NCBI RefSeq assembly: GCF_001056295.1
Contig: NZ_JVMD01000020.1
Coordinates: forward strand, 1 to 64,000
Direction: 5' to 3'
DNA from: Corynebacterium halotolerans
Lineage (GTDB): Bacteria > Actinomycetota > Actinomycetes > Mycobacteriales > Mycobacteriaceae
Length of the DNA: 64,000 nucleotides
How positions within the stretch are numbered: position 1 is the stretch's first letter; each line of letters begins with the position of its first letter. Below the pieces are notes generated by a model that ran no database searches, had not been told where the DNA came from, and saw only the letters and a list, made by a program, of their open reading frames with translations. Below, piece after piece: positions 55,591 to 64,000 of this stretch. A program made the translations under genes and the position numbers.

Positions 55591-55884
55591 CTCGGCAAGT
55601 GTTGTAACGCTCAGCGTTCTCTCCCGTGATTGGGCCGCAAGAACTGGGTCAAGCGGTGCGAAGGACGTCGTTTAACGTGGAGCGCCGCGGATTCCATTCG
55701 CACATCTGCACGGCGTACACGGGGCGTCAGCAGAAGCCGACCCGTATCACTACGGCCGTCGACCCGCTCCCCTCTTCCGGGAAGCCCGAAACAGGGGCAA
55801 GCCGTCTTACCCGTCGCTCAGGATAACAGTTCCGGCACGTTTTTCACATCGGGCACACCCCCGGCCATTCGGCCCCGAAAAAAA
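55591..55884. other. atp operon promoter region
   Basis: About 290 nt between the atpI terminator and atpB with no gene on either strand. It must contain the atp operon promoter reading leftward. No obvious operator repeat was seen. Confidence 0.5.
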
Positions 55885-55923
55885 GGAAAACGGCGCCTGA
55901 TCCTGTGGGATTGCGCCGTTTCC
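55885..55923 (-). terminator. Rho-independent terminator after atpI
   Basis: Stem GGAAAACGGCGC / GCGCCGTTTCC (11 pairs, one bulge) with a 16-nt loop, followed on the minus strand by CCTTTTTTTTC. It ends the wecA-atpI transcript 90 nt after the atpI stop and separates it from the atpB operon. Confidence 0.88.
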
Positions 55924-56013
55924 GGGGGAAAACCGGAGGTGAACGGGCGGGTTGCCGTGACCGCGGTGCACCGGCGCGCACTCATTCGGTCAGGCGTTCG
56001 CCCCCGGGTCCGT

Positions 56014-56499
56014 TCAGGACCCGGTTACATAGGTGAGATTCGACTGAGACATGCCCCACACTTCCGCGCCCAGGGTCACGATCAGCGCCAGGACGACGGT
56101 GACGAAGAACGCCGTGGTGTCGTAGAAGTTCAGGTCCTTGATGGCGAAGAGGATGAGGATCAGCACGACGATCTTCGCCAGCCAGCCGAACATCACCACC
56201 GCGCCGGTCATGGTCGGCGTCGACCGCGCGGTGAGGAGCACCGAGAGCACGGTCAGCAGCACGAAGCCGCCGCCGATGGCGGCGCCCAAGACGACGCCCC
56301 ACACCCCCGGCATGCCTTCCTTGCCGCCCCAGACGAGCAGCGAGAGGACCGTCAGGATGCCCAGCGCGATCGCGCCCGACCGCGCCGCGGCCAGCAGCGG
56401 GACCCGGGGATCGTCGTACTTCGACGTCGGCTCGCGTCCCGGGGCGGTCTCGCCGCCGGTCGCGCCGTCGCCGTCATTGATGGGGGTGTCATCGCTCAC
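56014..56499 (-). CDS. AtpI-like membrane protein preceding the ATP synthase operon
   Basis: 161 residues from GTG 56499. Polar N-terminus of about 40 residues, then four membrane helices, in the place and size of actinobacterial ATP synthase protein I (Rv1303-like). AtpI helps assemble the c ring in other bacteria. The start overlaps the end of the wecA-like gene by 11 bp. A terminator separates it from atpB, so it may be expressed with cell-wall and release-factor genes instead. Confidence 0.8.
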   Translation of the reverse strand: MSDDTPINDGDGATGGETAPGREPTSKYDDPRVPLLAAARSGAIALGILTVLSLLVWGGKEGMPGVWGVVLGAAIGGGFVLLTVLSVLLTARSTPTMTGAVVMFGWLAKIVVLILILFAIKDLNFYDTTAFFVTVVLALIVTLGAEVWGMSQSNLTYVTGS

Positions 56500-57676
56500 G
56501 GGTCGACATGGTACCCGCTCCCCCGCGGCGCCAGATAGGCAGCATCGTCAACGCCACGGCCAGCACCAGCAGCAGGCCGAAGCCGACGGCCACCACCGGG
56601 GCGGGGAACACGGTGGTGCCCACGGCGCCGAACGCCACCACGGACACCCACATGTAGAGGACCAGCACGACCCTGCGGTGGCTGTGCCCCATTTCCAGCA
56701 GGCGGTGGTGCAGGTGCATCTTGTCGGGGGCGAAGGGCGACTGCCCGCGGCGGGTGCGGCGGACGACGGCGAGCAGGAGGTCGAGCATGGGCACGCTCAG
56801 CGCGGCGACGACGACGATGATCGGCGACATCAGCGCCAGCGCATCGGCGGTGCCGTACATCGACGGCGAGATGCGGCCGGAGGCCGACACCGACGCGCCA
56901 GCGAGCATGAGGCCGATGAGCATCGCCCCGGAGTCGCCCATGAAAATCCGCGCCGGCTCGAAGTTGTGCGGCAGGAATCCGATGCACGCGCCCAGCAGGC
57001 ACGCGGAGATCATGGCCGGCGGGTACGCCGACACGGTGCCGCCCTGGTCGTGGAGCATGACCATCGAGTAGATCAGCAGCGAACCCGCGGCGATCATGCC
57101 GAGGCCGGACGCGAGGCCGTCGATGCCGTCGACGAAGTTGATGGCGTTGATCAGCGCGACGGTGAACAGCACGGTCACCAGCGTCGACGACACGGGGTCG
57201 AGGATGAGCGTCGTGCCGCCGCCGAAGGGGATGTAGAGCAGGTACCAGGTCACGCCCATCAGGGACATGACCACGGCGGCGAGCACCTGGCCCGCGAATT
57301 TGGTCAGCGCGTCGAGGTCGAAGAGATCGTCGAGTATGCCCACCAGAAGCAGGATCGTCGCCGCGACGGCCATGGCGTTCATGTCCGGCGTCATCGGGGG
57401 GAAGCCCCTGTTCAGGGCGGGCAGCTCGCTGGCCACCCAGATGGCGACCATGATGCCGCTGTACATGGCCACCCCGCCCAGGCGGGGCTTGGGGATGTCG
57501 TGGACGTCGCGCTCGCGCGGCATGTCCAGATAGCCGGTGCGGACCACCATGTAGCGGACCACGCCGGTGAGCAGGTAGCTCACCGACGCGGAGACGAGCA
57601 CCAGCAGCGCGAGCTCCCGCAGGGGCACGCCGGCCCCGGCTCCGGAGGCGGCGAGCAGCGCGACGTCGTTGGGCAT
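56489..57676 (-). CDS. wecA: Undecaprenyl/decaprenyl-phosphate GlcNAc-1-phosphate transferase
   Basis: 395 residues with about eleven membrane helices. MraY/WecA family motifs: DIPKPRLGGVAMYSG, VGILDDLFDLDAL (metal-binding DD), NAINFVDGIDGLASGLG, and FLPHNFEPARIFMGDSGAM; the loop motif HLHHRLLEMGHSHRR holds the HIHH-like sequence typical of WecA. It transfers GlcNAc-1-P to polyprenyl phosphate, the first step of the arabinogalactan linkage unit. Homologue of Rv1302. 13 nt after the Sua5-like gene. Confidence 0.94.
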   Translation of the reverse strand: MPNDVALLAASGAGAGVPLRELALLVLVSASVSYLLTGVVRYMVVRTGYLDMPRERDVHDIPKPRLGGVAMYSGIMVAIWVASELPALNRGFPPMTPDMNAMAVAATILLLVGILDDLFDLDALTKFAGQVLAAVVMSLMGVTWYLLYIPFGGGTTLILDPVSSTLVTVLFTVALINAINFVDGIDGLASGLGMIAAGSLLIYSMVMLHDQGGTVSAYPPAMISACLLGACIGFLPHNFEPARIFMGDSGAMLIGLMLAGASVSASGRISPSMYGTADALALMSPIIVVVAALSVPMLDLLLAVVRRTRRGQSPFAPDKMHLHHRLLEMGHSHRRVVLVLYMWVSVVAFGAVGTTVFPAPVVAVGFGLLLVLAVALTMLPIWRRGGAGTMSTRER

Positions 57677-57689
57677 GGGTGACCGTCGA

Positions 57690-58355
57690 TCAGGCGTCGG
57701 CCGGTCGTCGGAGCGCGGCGGGGTCCTTGCCCAGGACCTCGCCGATCTGCTCGGCGGTGATCGCGCCTTCGCGCAGGATGCGGGCCTCCTGGCCGGACAG
57801 GTCGACGATGGTCGAGGGCTTGCCGATGGTCGCGCGGCCGCCGTCGAGGTACACCGCCGCCTCGGCGCCGAGCTGCTGCTTGGCGCGCACGGCGGTCAGC
57901 GCCGGCTCCTGGCCGGAGATGTTCGCGCTGGACACGGCCATGGGGCCGGTGCGGCGCAGCAGTTCGATGGCGATGGGGTGCAGCGGCATGCGCAGCATGA
58001 CGGTGCCCCGGGTGTCGCCGAGGTTCCACGGCAGGCTGGGCGCCTGGTTGACCACGAGCGACAGGCCGCCGGGCCAGAAGGCCTCGACGAGCGCGCGGCC
58101 GGCGGCGGTGTGCTCGCGCACGAGGCCGTCGACGGTGGTCCAGGATCCGACGAGCACCGGCACGGGCATGTCGGGCCCGCGGTGCTTGGCGCGCAGCAGC
58201 GACGCCACGGCGGCGTTGTTGAACGCGTCGCAGCCGAGGCCGTAGACGGTGTCGGTGGGCAGCACGACCAGCCGGCCGGCCTGCACCGCGTCGACCGCGG
58301 CCTTCAGCCCTTTTTCGCGGCCTTCGTCGGTGGAGCAGTCGTGGATGATGCTCAT
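57690..58355 (-). CDS. L-threonylcarbamoyladenylate synthase (Sua5/YrdC family)
   Basis: 221 residues, YrdC domain only. It makes threonylcarbamoyl-AMP for t6A37 of ANN-decoding tRNAs. Substrate-binding signature RLVVLPTDTVYGLGCDAFN, Lys in LRAKHRG, PGGLSLVVNQ, VMLRMPLHP and AVSSANISGQEPA are all present. ATG 58355 overlaps the prmC stop (ATGA). Expression together with prmC and prfA joins three translation-quality genes. Confidence 0.95.
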   Translation of the reverse strand: MSIIHDCSTDEGREKGLKAAVDAVQAGRLVVLPTDTVYGLGCDAFNNAAVASLLRAKHRGPDMPVPVLVGSWTTVDGLVREHTAAGRALVEAFWPGGLSLVVNQAPSLPWNLGDTRGTVMLRMPLHPIAIELLRRTGPMAVSSANISGQEPALTAVRAKQQLGAEAAVYLDGGRATIGKPSTIVDLSGQEARILREGAITAEQIGEVLGKDPAALRRPADA

Positions 58356-59422
58356 GTCGCCTGGTCTGTCCCTTCGTGCGAGTGTCGGTCGGATTGCTCG
58401 TGCGGTCGCCGTTCCGCCGCGCCGCGCCGCGCGACGGTGAACCTGTCGCGCCCCGCGAGGTCCCGGTGGACCCCGATGTCCCGGAGGATCCCGGTGCCGG
58501 CGAACAGCTCCGTCATGTCCGCGCCGGAGTCGTCGTCGTGCTCGATGGCCACGGCGCCGCCGGGCTTCAGGAGCGCGAGCACGTTGTTCATCATAGGGCG
58601 GATGACGTCGAGCCCGTCGTCTCCCCCGAACACCGCGTGATGGGGGTCGTGGCGCACCTCGGGGCCGACGTCGGCGGCCAGCGGCACGTACGGCGGGTTG
58701 GACACGACCAGATCGACGCGCCCGCGCAGGTCGGCGAGCGCTCCGCCGTCCGCGACCAGCGCGGGGTCGGTGACGTCCCCGGCGATGACGCGCACGCCGC
58801 CGGTGCGCGGCGCCCGCTCCCCCGCCCACAATTCGCGGCACGCGGCGGCATTTCGGCGCGCCCACTCCAGGGCCGCGGGATCCAGTTCGACGCCCGTGAC
58901 CGAAGCCGCCGGGACAGCGTCGGCGATGGCCAGCGCGAGCGCGCCGGATCCGGTGCACAGGTCGACCACGACCGGGCCCGGCTTTCCGGCGCCATCTGCT
59001 TCACGACGTTCCGGGGCGTCGTCAAGCGGGGTTTTTCCGAGGAAGCCGATGCACCATTCCGCCAGGAGCTCGGTTTCCGGCCGGGGCACGAAGACGCCCG
59101 GGCCGACTGCGAGCTCGAGGCGCCCCATCGGCGCGGTGCCCAGGATGTGCTGCAGCGGCTCCCGCGCGACGCGGCGGTCGACGAGTGCCGGCAGATCCGC
59201 CAGCAGCGGATCGCCGGGCCCGACCGGATCGCGGCGCGACAGCACCAGGTCGGTGCGGGAGCGGCCGCTGACGTGCATCATCAGCTGCTCGGCGTCCGCC
59301 TGCGGCGACGGGCACCCGGCCGCCGCCAACGCTTCGGCGACCCCGGAGAGGATCGACCCGACGGTCGGCGGAGCCGGGGACGGCCCCGACGCTGGCGAAG
59401 GGGAAGGCGGAGTGGAAGACAC
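58352..59422 (-). CDS. prmC: Peptide chain release factor N5-glutamine methyltransferase
   Basis: 356 residues. Methylates the Gln of the GGQ motif in release factors. N-terminal helical domain with PLQHILG; SAM motif VVDLCTGSGALALAIAD; catalytic NPPY in DLVVSNPPYVPLAADV. The C-terminus has an unusual extension of about 30 polar residues (RRGAAERRPHEQSDRHSHEG). GTG at 59422, 17 nt after prfA, its substrate gene. Confidence 0.94.
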   Translation of the reverse strand: MSSTPPSPSPASGPSPAPPTVGSILSGVAEALAAAGCPSPQADAEQLMMHVSGRSRTDLVLSRRDPVGPGDPLLADLPALVDRRVAREPLQHILGTAPMGRLELAVGPGVFVPRPETELLAEWCIGFLGKTPLDDAPERREADGAGKPGPVVVDLCTGSGALALAIADAVPAASVTGVELDPAALEWARRNAAACRELWAGERAPRTGGVRVIAGDVTDPALVADGGALADLRGRVDLVVSNPPYVPLAADVGPEVRHDPHHAVFGGDDGLDVIRPMMNNVLALLKPGGAVAIEHDDDSGADMTELFAGTGILRDIGVHRDLAGRDRFTVARRGAAERRPHEQSDRHSHEGTDQAT

Positions 59423-59439
59423 AGACGCTGCCCGGCCTT

Positions 59440-60522
59440 CTACTCGGCTTCCAGGCGCTCCTGGCGTTCCGCGTCATGCAGGGCCTTGAGCAGGTCCTCC
59501 ATGTCGCCGCCGAGGACCGCGTCCAGGTTGTGGGCCTTGTAGCCGATGCGGTGATCGGACACGCGGTTCTCCGGGAAGTTGTACGTGCGCACGCGCTCGG
59601 AACGGTCCATCGTGCGGACCTGCGACTTGCGGGCGTCGGAGGCGTTGGCCGCGGCCTCCTCCTCCGCCATCTGCTGCAGGCGCGCGGCCAGCACCTGCAT
59701 GGCGCGGGCCTTGTTCTGGATCTGCGAGCGCTCCTTCTGGCACGTGACCACCAGGCCGGTGGGCAGGTGCGTCAGGCGCACGGCGGAGTCGGTGGTGTTG
59801 ACGCCCTGGCCGCCCTTGCCGGAGGAACGGTAGACGTCGACGCGCAGGTCCTTCTCGTCGATCTGCACGTCCTCGATCTCGTCGGGCTCCGGGTAGACCA
59901 GCACGCCGGCGGCGGAGGTCTGGATGCGGCCCTGCGACTCGGTGACGGGCACGCGCTGAACGCGGTGGACGCCGCCCTCGAACTTGAAGACGCTCCACGC
60001 GCCATCGCGGGACGGGTTCTTCGCGCGCACGGACAAGGTCATGTCCTTGACGCCGCCGAGATCGGACTCGGACAGGCCGAGGATCTCCGTGGTGAAGCCG
60101 TTCTTCTCCGCGTAGCGCTGGTACATGCGCGCCAGCTCACCGGCGAACAGCGCGGCCTCCTCGCCGCCGGCGCCGGACTTGATCTCCATGACGATGTCGT
60201 CGGAATCGTGCGGGTCGCGCGGGGCGAGCAGATCGGCGAGGCGCTCCTCGAGCTCCTCCTCCTCGACCGCCAGGCGCTTGGCCTCGGCGGCGAACTCCGC
60301 GTCCTCCGAAGCCATCTCGCGGGCGGCCTCCATGTCCTCGCGCACCTGGGTCAGGCGGGCGTGGGTCTGGATGATCGGCTGCAGCTCGTTGAAGCGCTTG
60401 CCCACCTTGCGGGCGCGCGCGGCGTCGTTGTGCAGGTCGGGGTCGGCCAGCTGCGCCTCGAGACCGTGGTACTCGGACAGGACGTCGTCTACTGCGGTGA
60501 CCTTGTCTGACAATTCGGCCAC
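59440..60522 (-). CDS. prfA: Peptide chain release factor 1
   Basis: 360 residues. The catalytic GGQ is in [20 protein letters not shown], and the stop-codon-reading tripeptide is PVT ([16 protein letters not shown]) in place of the E. coli PAT, a variant also seen in mycobacteria. It recognises UAA and UAG. GTG 60522 lies 3 nt after the rho stop. No rpmE gene is found between rho and prfA, in contrast to M. tuberculosis. Confidence 0.97.
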   Translation of the reverse strand: MAELSDKVTAVDDVLSEYHGLEAQLADPDLHNDAARARKVGKRFNELQPIIQTHARLTQVREDMEAAREMASEDAEFAAEAKRLAVEEEELEERLADLLAPRDPHDSDDIVMEIKSGAGGEEAALFAGELARMYQRYAEKNGFTTEILGLSESDLGGVKDMTLSVRAKNPSRDGAWSVFKFEGGVHRVQRVPVTESQGRIQTSAAGVLVYPEPDEIEDVQIDEKDLRVDVYRSSGKGGQGVNTTDSAVRLTHLPTGLVVTCQKERSQIQNKARAMQVLAARLQQMAEEEAAANASDARKSQVRTMDRSERVRTYNFPENRVSDHRIGYKAHNLDAVLGGDMEDLLKALHDAERQERLEAE

Positions 60523-60525
60523 CCC

Positions 60526-62541
60526 CTACAGCATCTCGTCGACGTCGACGTCCGCGGCCATCGGCGCACTCGAGGCGACCTGCATGAGGAACTCGCGGTT
60601 GTTCTTCGTTTTCTTCAGCTGCTTGATCAGCAGGTCGATGGCGGCCTGCGGGTCCAGGGCGGAAAGGATGCGGCGCAGCTTGTGCATGACGCGCGCCTCA
60701 TCCGGGGCGAGCAGCAGCTCGTCCTTGCGGGTGCCCGACGGGTTGACGTCGACCGCCGGGAACACGCGGCGCTCGGAAATCTTGCGGTCCAGCTTCAGCT
60801 CGGCGTTGCCCGTGCCCTTGAACTCCTCGAAGATCACCGTGTCGCCGGCGGAACCGGTCTCGACCATGGCGGTGGCGATGATCGTCAGCGATCCGCCGCC
60901 CTCGATGTTGCGCGCCGCGCCGAGGAAGCGCTTCGGCGGGTACAGCGCGTTGGAGTCGACGCCGCCGGAGAGGATGCGGCCCGACGCCGGCGAGGAGTTG
61001 TTGTAGGCGCGGCCCAGGCGGGTGATGGAGTCGAGCAGGACGACGACGTCCTGGCCCTGCTCCACCAGGCGCTTCGCGCGCTCGATGGCCAGCTCGGCGA
61101 CCGTGGTGTGGTCCCCCGGCGGGCGGTCGAAGGTGGAGGCGATGACCTCGCCGCGCACGGAGCGCTGCATGTCGGTGACTTCCTCCGGGCGCTCGTCGAC
61201 GAGGACGACCATCATGTAGCACTCGGGGTTGTTCGTGGCGATCGCGTTGGCGATGTTCTGCAGGATCGTCGTCTTGCCGGCCTTCGGCGGGGAGACGATG
61301 AGGGCGCGCTGACCCTTGCCGATCGGCATGATCAGGTCGATGACGCGGGTGGTCAGGATCTTCTGCTCGGTCTCCAGGCGCAGGCGCTGGTTCGGGTACA
61401 GCGGCGTCAGCTTGCCGAACTCCGGGCGGGCCTTCGACTGGTCCGGGGTCTGGCCGTTGACCGTGTCGACCTGGACCAGCGGGTTGTACTTGCGCTTGTT
61501 GCGGCCCGAGCCGTGGGTGACCTGCCCGCCGCCGCCATCGCGGGGCATGCGGACCTGGCCGGTGATCGCGTCGCCCTTGCGCAGGCCGTACTTGCGCACG
61601 AGCTGCTGGGAAACGTGGACGTCGTTGGAGCCCGGCAGGTAGCCGGAGGTGCGGACGAACGCGGAGTTGTTGTCCATCACGTCGACGATGCCGGCGACGG
61701 GCTGGAGAACGTCGCCCTCGCGCACGCCCTCGTCGCCGCCCTGGTTGTCGCGGCCCTTGCGGTCGCGGCGGTTGCGCCGGTTGCGGCGGCCCCCGCGGCC
61801 CTCGTTGTCGTCGTTGCGGTTCCGGTTGCGGTTGCGGCCGCCCTGGTTGTCGCGGCCCCCCTGGTTGTCGCGGTTGTCGCGGTTGTCGCCGCCGCCCTGG
61901 TTGCCCTTGTTGTCGCGGTCGCCCTGGCCGCCCTGATTGTCGCGGTTGTCGCGGTCGCCCCTGTTGTCGCCGCCGCCCTGGCCACCCTGGTTGTCGCGGT
62001 TGTCGCCACCCTGGTTGCGCTGGCGGGCGCGGTCGCGGCGGGCGCGGCGGGACTGCGAGCGGGACGGGTACTCGTCCCGGCCGTCCCCGCCGGAGCGGTC
62101 GTCGCGGTTGCCGTGATCGTCGCGGTCATCTCGCCGGTCGCGGCCGGACGAGGCGTCGGACGGGGCGTCGTCACGCCCGGCGGAGCCGGAATCGCCGCCC
62201 CGGGCCGGGGCGGAACCCTCGTCGGAGGCCTTGCCCGCATCCTGCGCGGGGCCCTCGGCGGAGGCGGAATCCTTCGCGGTTTCCTTGGCCGTCTCCTTGG
62301 CCCTGGCCGGCTTGTCGCCCGCATCCTGCGCGGGGCGCTCGGCGGGGGCCTTCGCCTTCTTCTCGGCCGCGGGCGCCTGCCCGGAACCCGCCCCCTGGAT
62401 CGCGGCGATCAACTCGTGCTTGCGCATCGCGGAGATCCCGCGGATGCCCTTGCCGGAGGCGATGGCGCGGAGATCCGCCATGCGCAGCGCCGTCAGATTC
62501 TCCTGGCCCTGGGTGGCGCCGGTGGTGTCCGTATCGGTCAC
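60526..62541 (-). CDS. rho: Transcription termination factor Rho with long disordered insertion
   Basis: 671 residues from GTG 62541 with AAAGGA five bases upstream (ATG 62571 is an alternative). N-terminal helical domain (LTALRMADLRAIASGKGIRG), then an inserted low-complexity region at about residues 55-272, first Ala/Glu/Lys-rich and then made of Arg/Asn/Asp/Gly/Gln repeats (DNRDNQGG and similar). The RNA-binding and ATPase core follows: P-loop SPPKAGKTTILQNIA, Q-loop region SITRLGRAYNN and R-loop GTGNAEL. Actinobacterial Rho proteins often carry such insertions; this one is long and repetitive. Complete. Confidence 0.95.
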   Translation of the reverse strand: MTDTDTTGATQGQENLTALRMADLRAIASGKGIRGISAMRKHELIAAIQGAGSGQAPAAEKKAKAPAERPAQDAGDKPARAKETAKETAKDSASAEGPAQDAGKASDEGSAPARGGDSGSAGRDDAPSDASSGRDRRDDRDDHGNRDDRSGGDGRDEYPSRSQSRRARRDRARQRNQGGDNRDNQGGQGGGDNRGDRDNRDNQGGQGDRDNKGNQGGGDNRDNRDNQGGRDNQGGRNRNRNRNDDNEGRGGRRNRRNRRDRKGRDNQGGDEGVREGDVLQPVAGIVDVMDNNSAFVRTSGYLPGSNDVHVSQQLVRKYGLRKGDAITGQVRMPRDGGGGQVTHGSGRNKRKYNPLVQVDTVNGQTPDQSKARPEFGKLTPLYPNQRLRLETEQKILTTRVIDLIMPIGKGQRALIVSPPKAGKTTILQNIANAIATNNPECYMMVVLVDERPEEVTDMQRSVRGEVIASTFDRPPGDHTTVAELAIERAKRLVEQGQDVVVLLDSITRLGRAYNNSSPASGRILSGGVDSNALYPPKRFLGAARNIEGGGSLTIIATAMVETGSAGDTVIFEEFKGTGNAELKLDRKISERRVFPAVDVNPSGTRKDELLLAPDEARVMHKLRRILSALDPQAAIDLLIKQLKKTKNNREFLMQVASSAPMAADVDVDEML
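61735..62022 (-). repeat. Imperfect in-frame repeats encoding the N/D/R/G/Q-rich tract of Rho
   Basis: Variants of the coding unit for RDNQGG, DNRDNQGG and NRNR occur about ten times between residues 174 and 269 of Rho. The units are close in sequence but irregular in spacing, as in a slippage-expanded protein tract. They are coding, so this is not a CRISPR array. Confidence 0.8.
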
Positions 62542-62931
62542 GGAAATCCTTTCGTGTTTTTCCCTCGACATCGTGGCCTGCACCGAAAAGCCGGTGCGGC
62601 TCGAAGCGGGGGCCGGGACTGCGGGGCCCCGATCAACCCGGCCGCATCTGGCGGCCGATCCCGTCGCGCGGGTGTCGTGGGGTGCTGGCGCCGCGGGGTT
62701 CATCGCGCCCCCATCGAATCCCCGGGGGCGATCAGGTGCCGATCGCGGGACCTGGCGTCAACCCCCGTCGCCCGGCGGTGCGGGCGGCGGTGAAATGAAA
62801 TGGGATGGCGGAGCGGTCCGGCGGTCTACGTCGCGGCGTCCTGGGACACAAGAGTAATCGCCGCCGTCGCCGCGGGGCAACCGGGGCCCGGGGGCGGCGT
62901 GTCGGGGGAGCCTTCGGGCTAATCTGTACAC
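62542..62931. other. Divergent leader region between rho and the acyl-CoA ligase gene
   Basis: 390 nt without a supported gene. It must hold the rho promoter and 5' leader and the promoter of the acyl-CoA ligase. Long rho leaders often serve autoregulation, but no specific structure was identified. Confidence 0.5.
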
Positions 62932-64000
62932 ATGCGCAGCACGATGCAGGAAATCCCGCTGTCGGTGGCGAGGATCCTCGAATACGGCCGCACGATCCAC
63001 GCGAACACCACCGTGACCTCGTGGCACGCGGACGGGCCCGAGATCACCACCTTCGCCGCCATCGCGTCCCGCGCATCCGCCTTCGCCAATGCCCTGCGCG
63101 ACGAACTGGGCATCGACGGCGACCAGCGCGTGGGCACGCTGATGTACAACTGCGCCGAGCACCTCGAGGTGTTCCTGGGCGTGGCGTCGATGGGCGCGGT
63201 GTTCCAGCCGCTGAACCAGCAGCTGATGGACGACCAGATCGTGCACATCATCAACCACGCCCACGACGAGGTCATCGTCTGCGATCCGGCGCTCGCCGAG
63301 AGCCTGGGCCGCATGCTGCCGGAGTGCCCGGGCGTGCGGGCGGTGGTCTTCATCGGCACGTCCGGCCTGGAGGAGGCCGCCGCGCACCTGCCGGAGGGCC
63401 TGGACTGGTACTCGTACGAGACGCTTCTCGACGGCCGCCCGACCACCTTCGACTGGCCGGAACTCGACGAAACCCTCGGCGCGGCGATGTGCTACTCCAC
63501 CGGCACCGAGGGCGCCCCGAAGGGCATCATCTACTCGCACCGGTCGCTGTACCTGCACAGCCTCAACCTGCGCACCACCGATTCCTTCGCCATCGCCCAC
63601 GGCACCCCCTGGCTGTGCTGCGTGCCCATCTACCACGTCCTGAGCTGGGGCGTCCCGCTGGCGAGCTTCGCCTGCGGCGCTCCGCTGGTCTTCCCCGGCG
63701 CCGATCTGTCGGCGCCGCGGCTGGCGGAGATCATCGCCACCTCGCTGCCCCGCGTGGCGCAGGGCGTGCCCACCCTGTGGATCTCGCTGATGGTCCATTA
63801 CCTGAACAACCCGCCGGAGCGGATGAGCCTGCAGGACATCTTCGTCGGCGGCTCCCCCGCCCCGCCGGCGCTGATCCGCATGTGGGAGGAGCGCTACGGC
63901 GTCGACGTCATCCACCTGTGGGGCATGACCGAAACGTCGCCGGTGGGCACCGTCGCCAGGCCGCCGTCGGGCGCATCCGGCGAAGCCCGCCAGCGCTACC
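62932..64000 (+). CDS. Long-chain fatty-acid-CoA ligase (AMP-binding family), 3' end outside window
   Basis: 356 codons from ATG 62932 to the right edge; a full protein of this class has about 540-560. The adenylate-forming core is clear: P-loop CYSTGTEGAPKGIIYSH, the A5 region IHLWGMTETSPVG, and the aromatic motif CVPIYHVLSWGVPL. It activates fatty or other carboxylic acids to acyl-CoA through acyl-AMP. Gly-Thr-Glu replaces the more common GTTG in the P-loop, as in FadD-like medium/long-chain enzymes. Divergent from rho. Confidence 0.9.
   Translation, partial: MRSTMQEIPLSVARILEYGRTIHANTTVTSWHADGPEITTFAAIASRASAFANALRDELGIDGDQRVGTLMYNCAEHLEVFLGVASMGAVFQPLNQQLMDDQIVHIINHAHDEVIVCDPALAESLGRMLPECPGVRAVVFIGTSGLEEAAAHLPEGLDWYSYETLLDGRPTTFDWPELDETLGAAMCYSTGTEGAPKGIIYSHRSLYLHSLNLRTTDSFAIAHGTPWLCCVPIYHVLSWGVPLASFACGAPLVFPGADLSAPRLAEIIATSLPRVAQGVPTLWISLMVHYLNNPPERMSLQDIFVGGSPAPPALIRMWEERYGVDVIHLWGMTETSPVGTVARPPSGASGEARQRY

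Noticed and set aside
60521..60528. Missing rpmE between rho and prfA as a gene loss
   Set aside because: The gene is present here in M. tuberculosis, but its absence between rho and prfA appears ordinary in corynebacteria.
61735..62022. CRISPR array or intergenic satellite
   Set aside because: Repeats are irregular and lie in frame within rho.

Overview
The window is GC-rich DNA, about two thirds or more G+C by eye, from an actinobacterium of the order Mycobacteriales, most likely a Corynebacterium. The evidence is gene content and order. The block rho-prfA-prmC-sua5-wecA-atpI-atpBEFHAGDC-DUF2550-nucS matches the Rv1297-Rv1321 neighbourhood of M. tuberculosis. The block etfBA-cysteine desulfurase-mnmA-MetE-like-ligA-ACT-gatCA-pfkA-gatB matches Rv3009c-Rv3029c. 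GlgE/GlgB, a PtsG glucose permease very close to the C. glutamicum type and RTX-free corynebacterial surface genes complete the picture. No rRNA, tRNA, transposase, integrase or CRISPR array was seen.

Layout. 1-5166: accessory left arm with an edge-truncated membrane protein, a DUF222/HNH nuclease with a histidine-rich insertion, a siderophore-interacting reductase behind a DtxR-like box, and a three-gene cassette of two divergent sortases and one Pro/Thr-stalk surface protein. 5167-14714: gatB, a methyltransferase, pfkA, an XRE regulator with a DHA2 drug exporter, an LssY_C membrane protein and gatCA. 14715-24655: ACT-domain protein, glycogen phosphorylase, NAD-dependent ligase, a DnaQ-like exonuclease, a cobalamin-riboswitch-controlled ABC importer and a HAD phosphatase. 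24658-33191: tRNA thiolation and sulfur genes (cysteine desulfurase, mnmA), a MetE-like protein, etfBA, then a THUMP-like/NUDIX/ABC-ATPase operon. 33426-39970: GlgE-GlgB alpha-glucan synthesis, a class A beta-lactamase-like lipoprotein and small membrane proteins. 39991-46497: a histidine-tagged thioredoxin/TPR protein, methylmalonyl-CoA epimerase, a DedA-like protein, a DUF559 protein flanked by two copies of a hairpin repeat, and ptsG. 46498-62541: nucS and its small zinc-ribbon neighbour, DUF2550, the F1Fo ATP synthase operon and the wecA-sua5-prmC-prfA-rho operon. 62932-64000: the start of an acyl-CoA ligase.

How the genes fit together. Central carbon and energy functions dominate: glucose uptake (ptsG), glycolysis (pfkA), alpha-glucan synthesis and breakdown (glgE, glgB, glgP), electron transfer (etfBA) and ATP synthesis. 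The B12 importer fits the methylmalonyl-CoA epimerase, whose pathway partner mutase uses B12. GatCAB makes Gln-tRNA and/or Asn-tRNA. PrfA and PrmC form an enzyme-substrate pair, as do the cysteine desulfurase and MnmA.

The most unusual signals are: an over-represented 11-mer, GCTTTRCGACG, found 11 times on both strands in coding and non-coding DNA; the divergent sortase cassette; the DUF559 gene between direct copies of a 64-bp hairpin; and several proteins with histidine-rich or low-complexity insertions.
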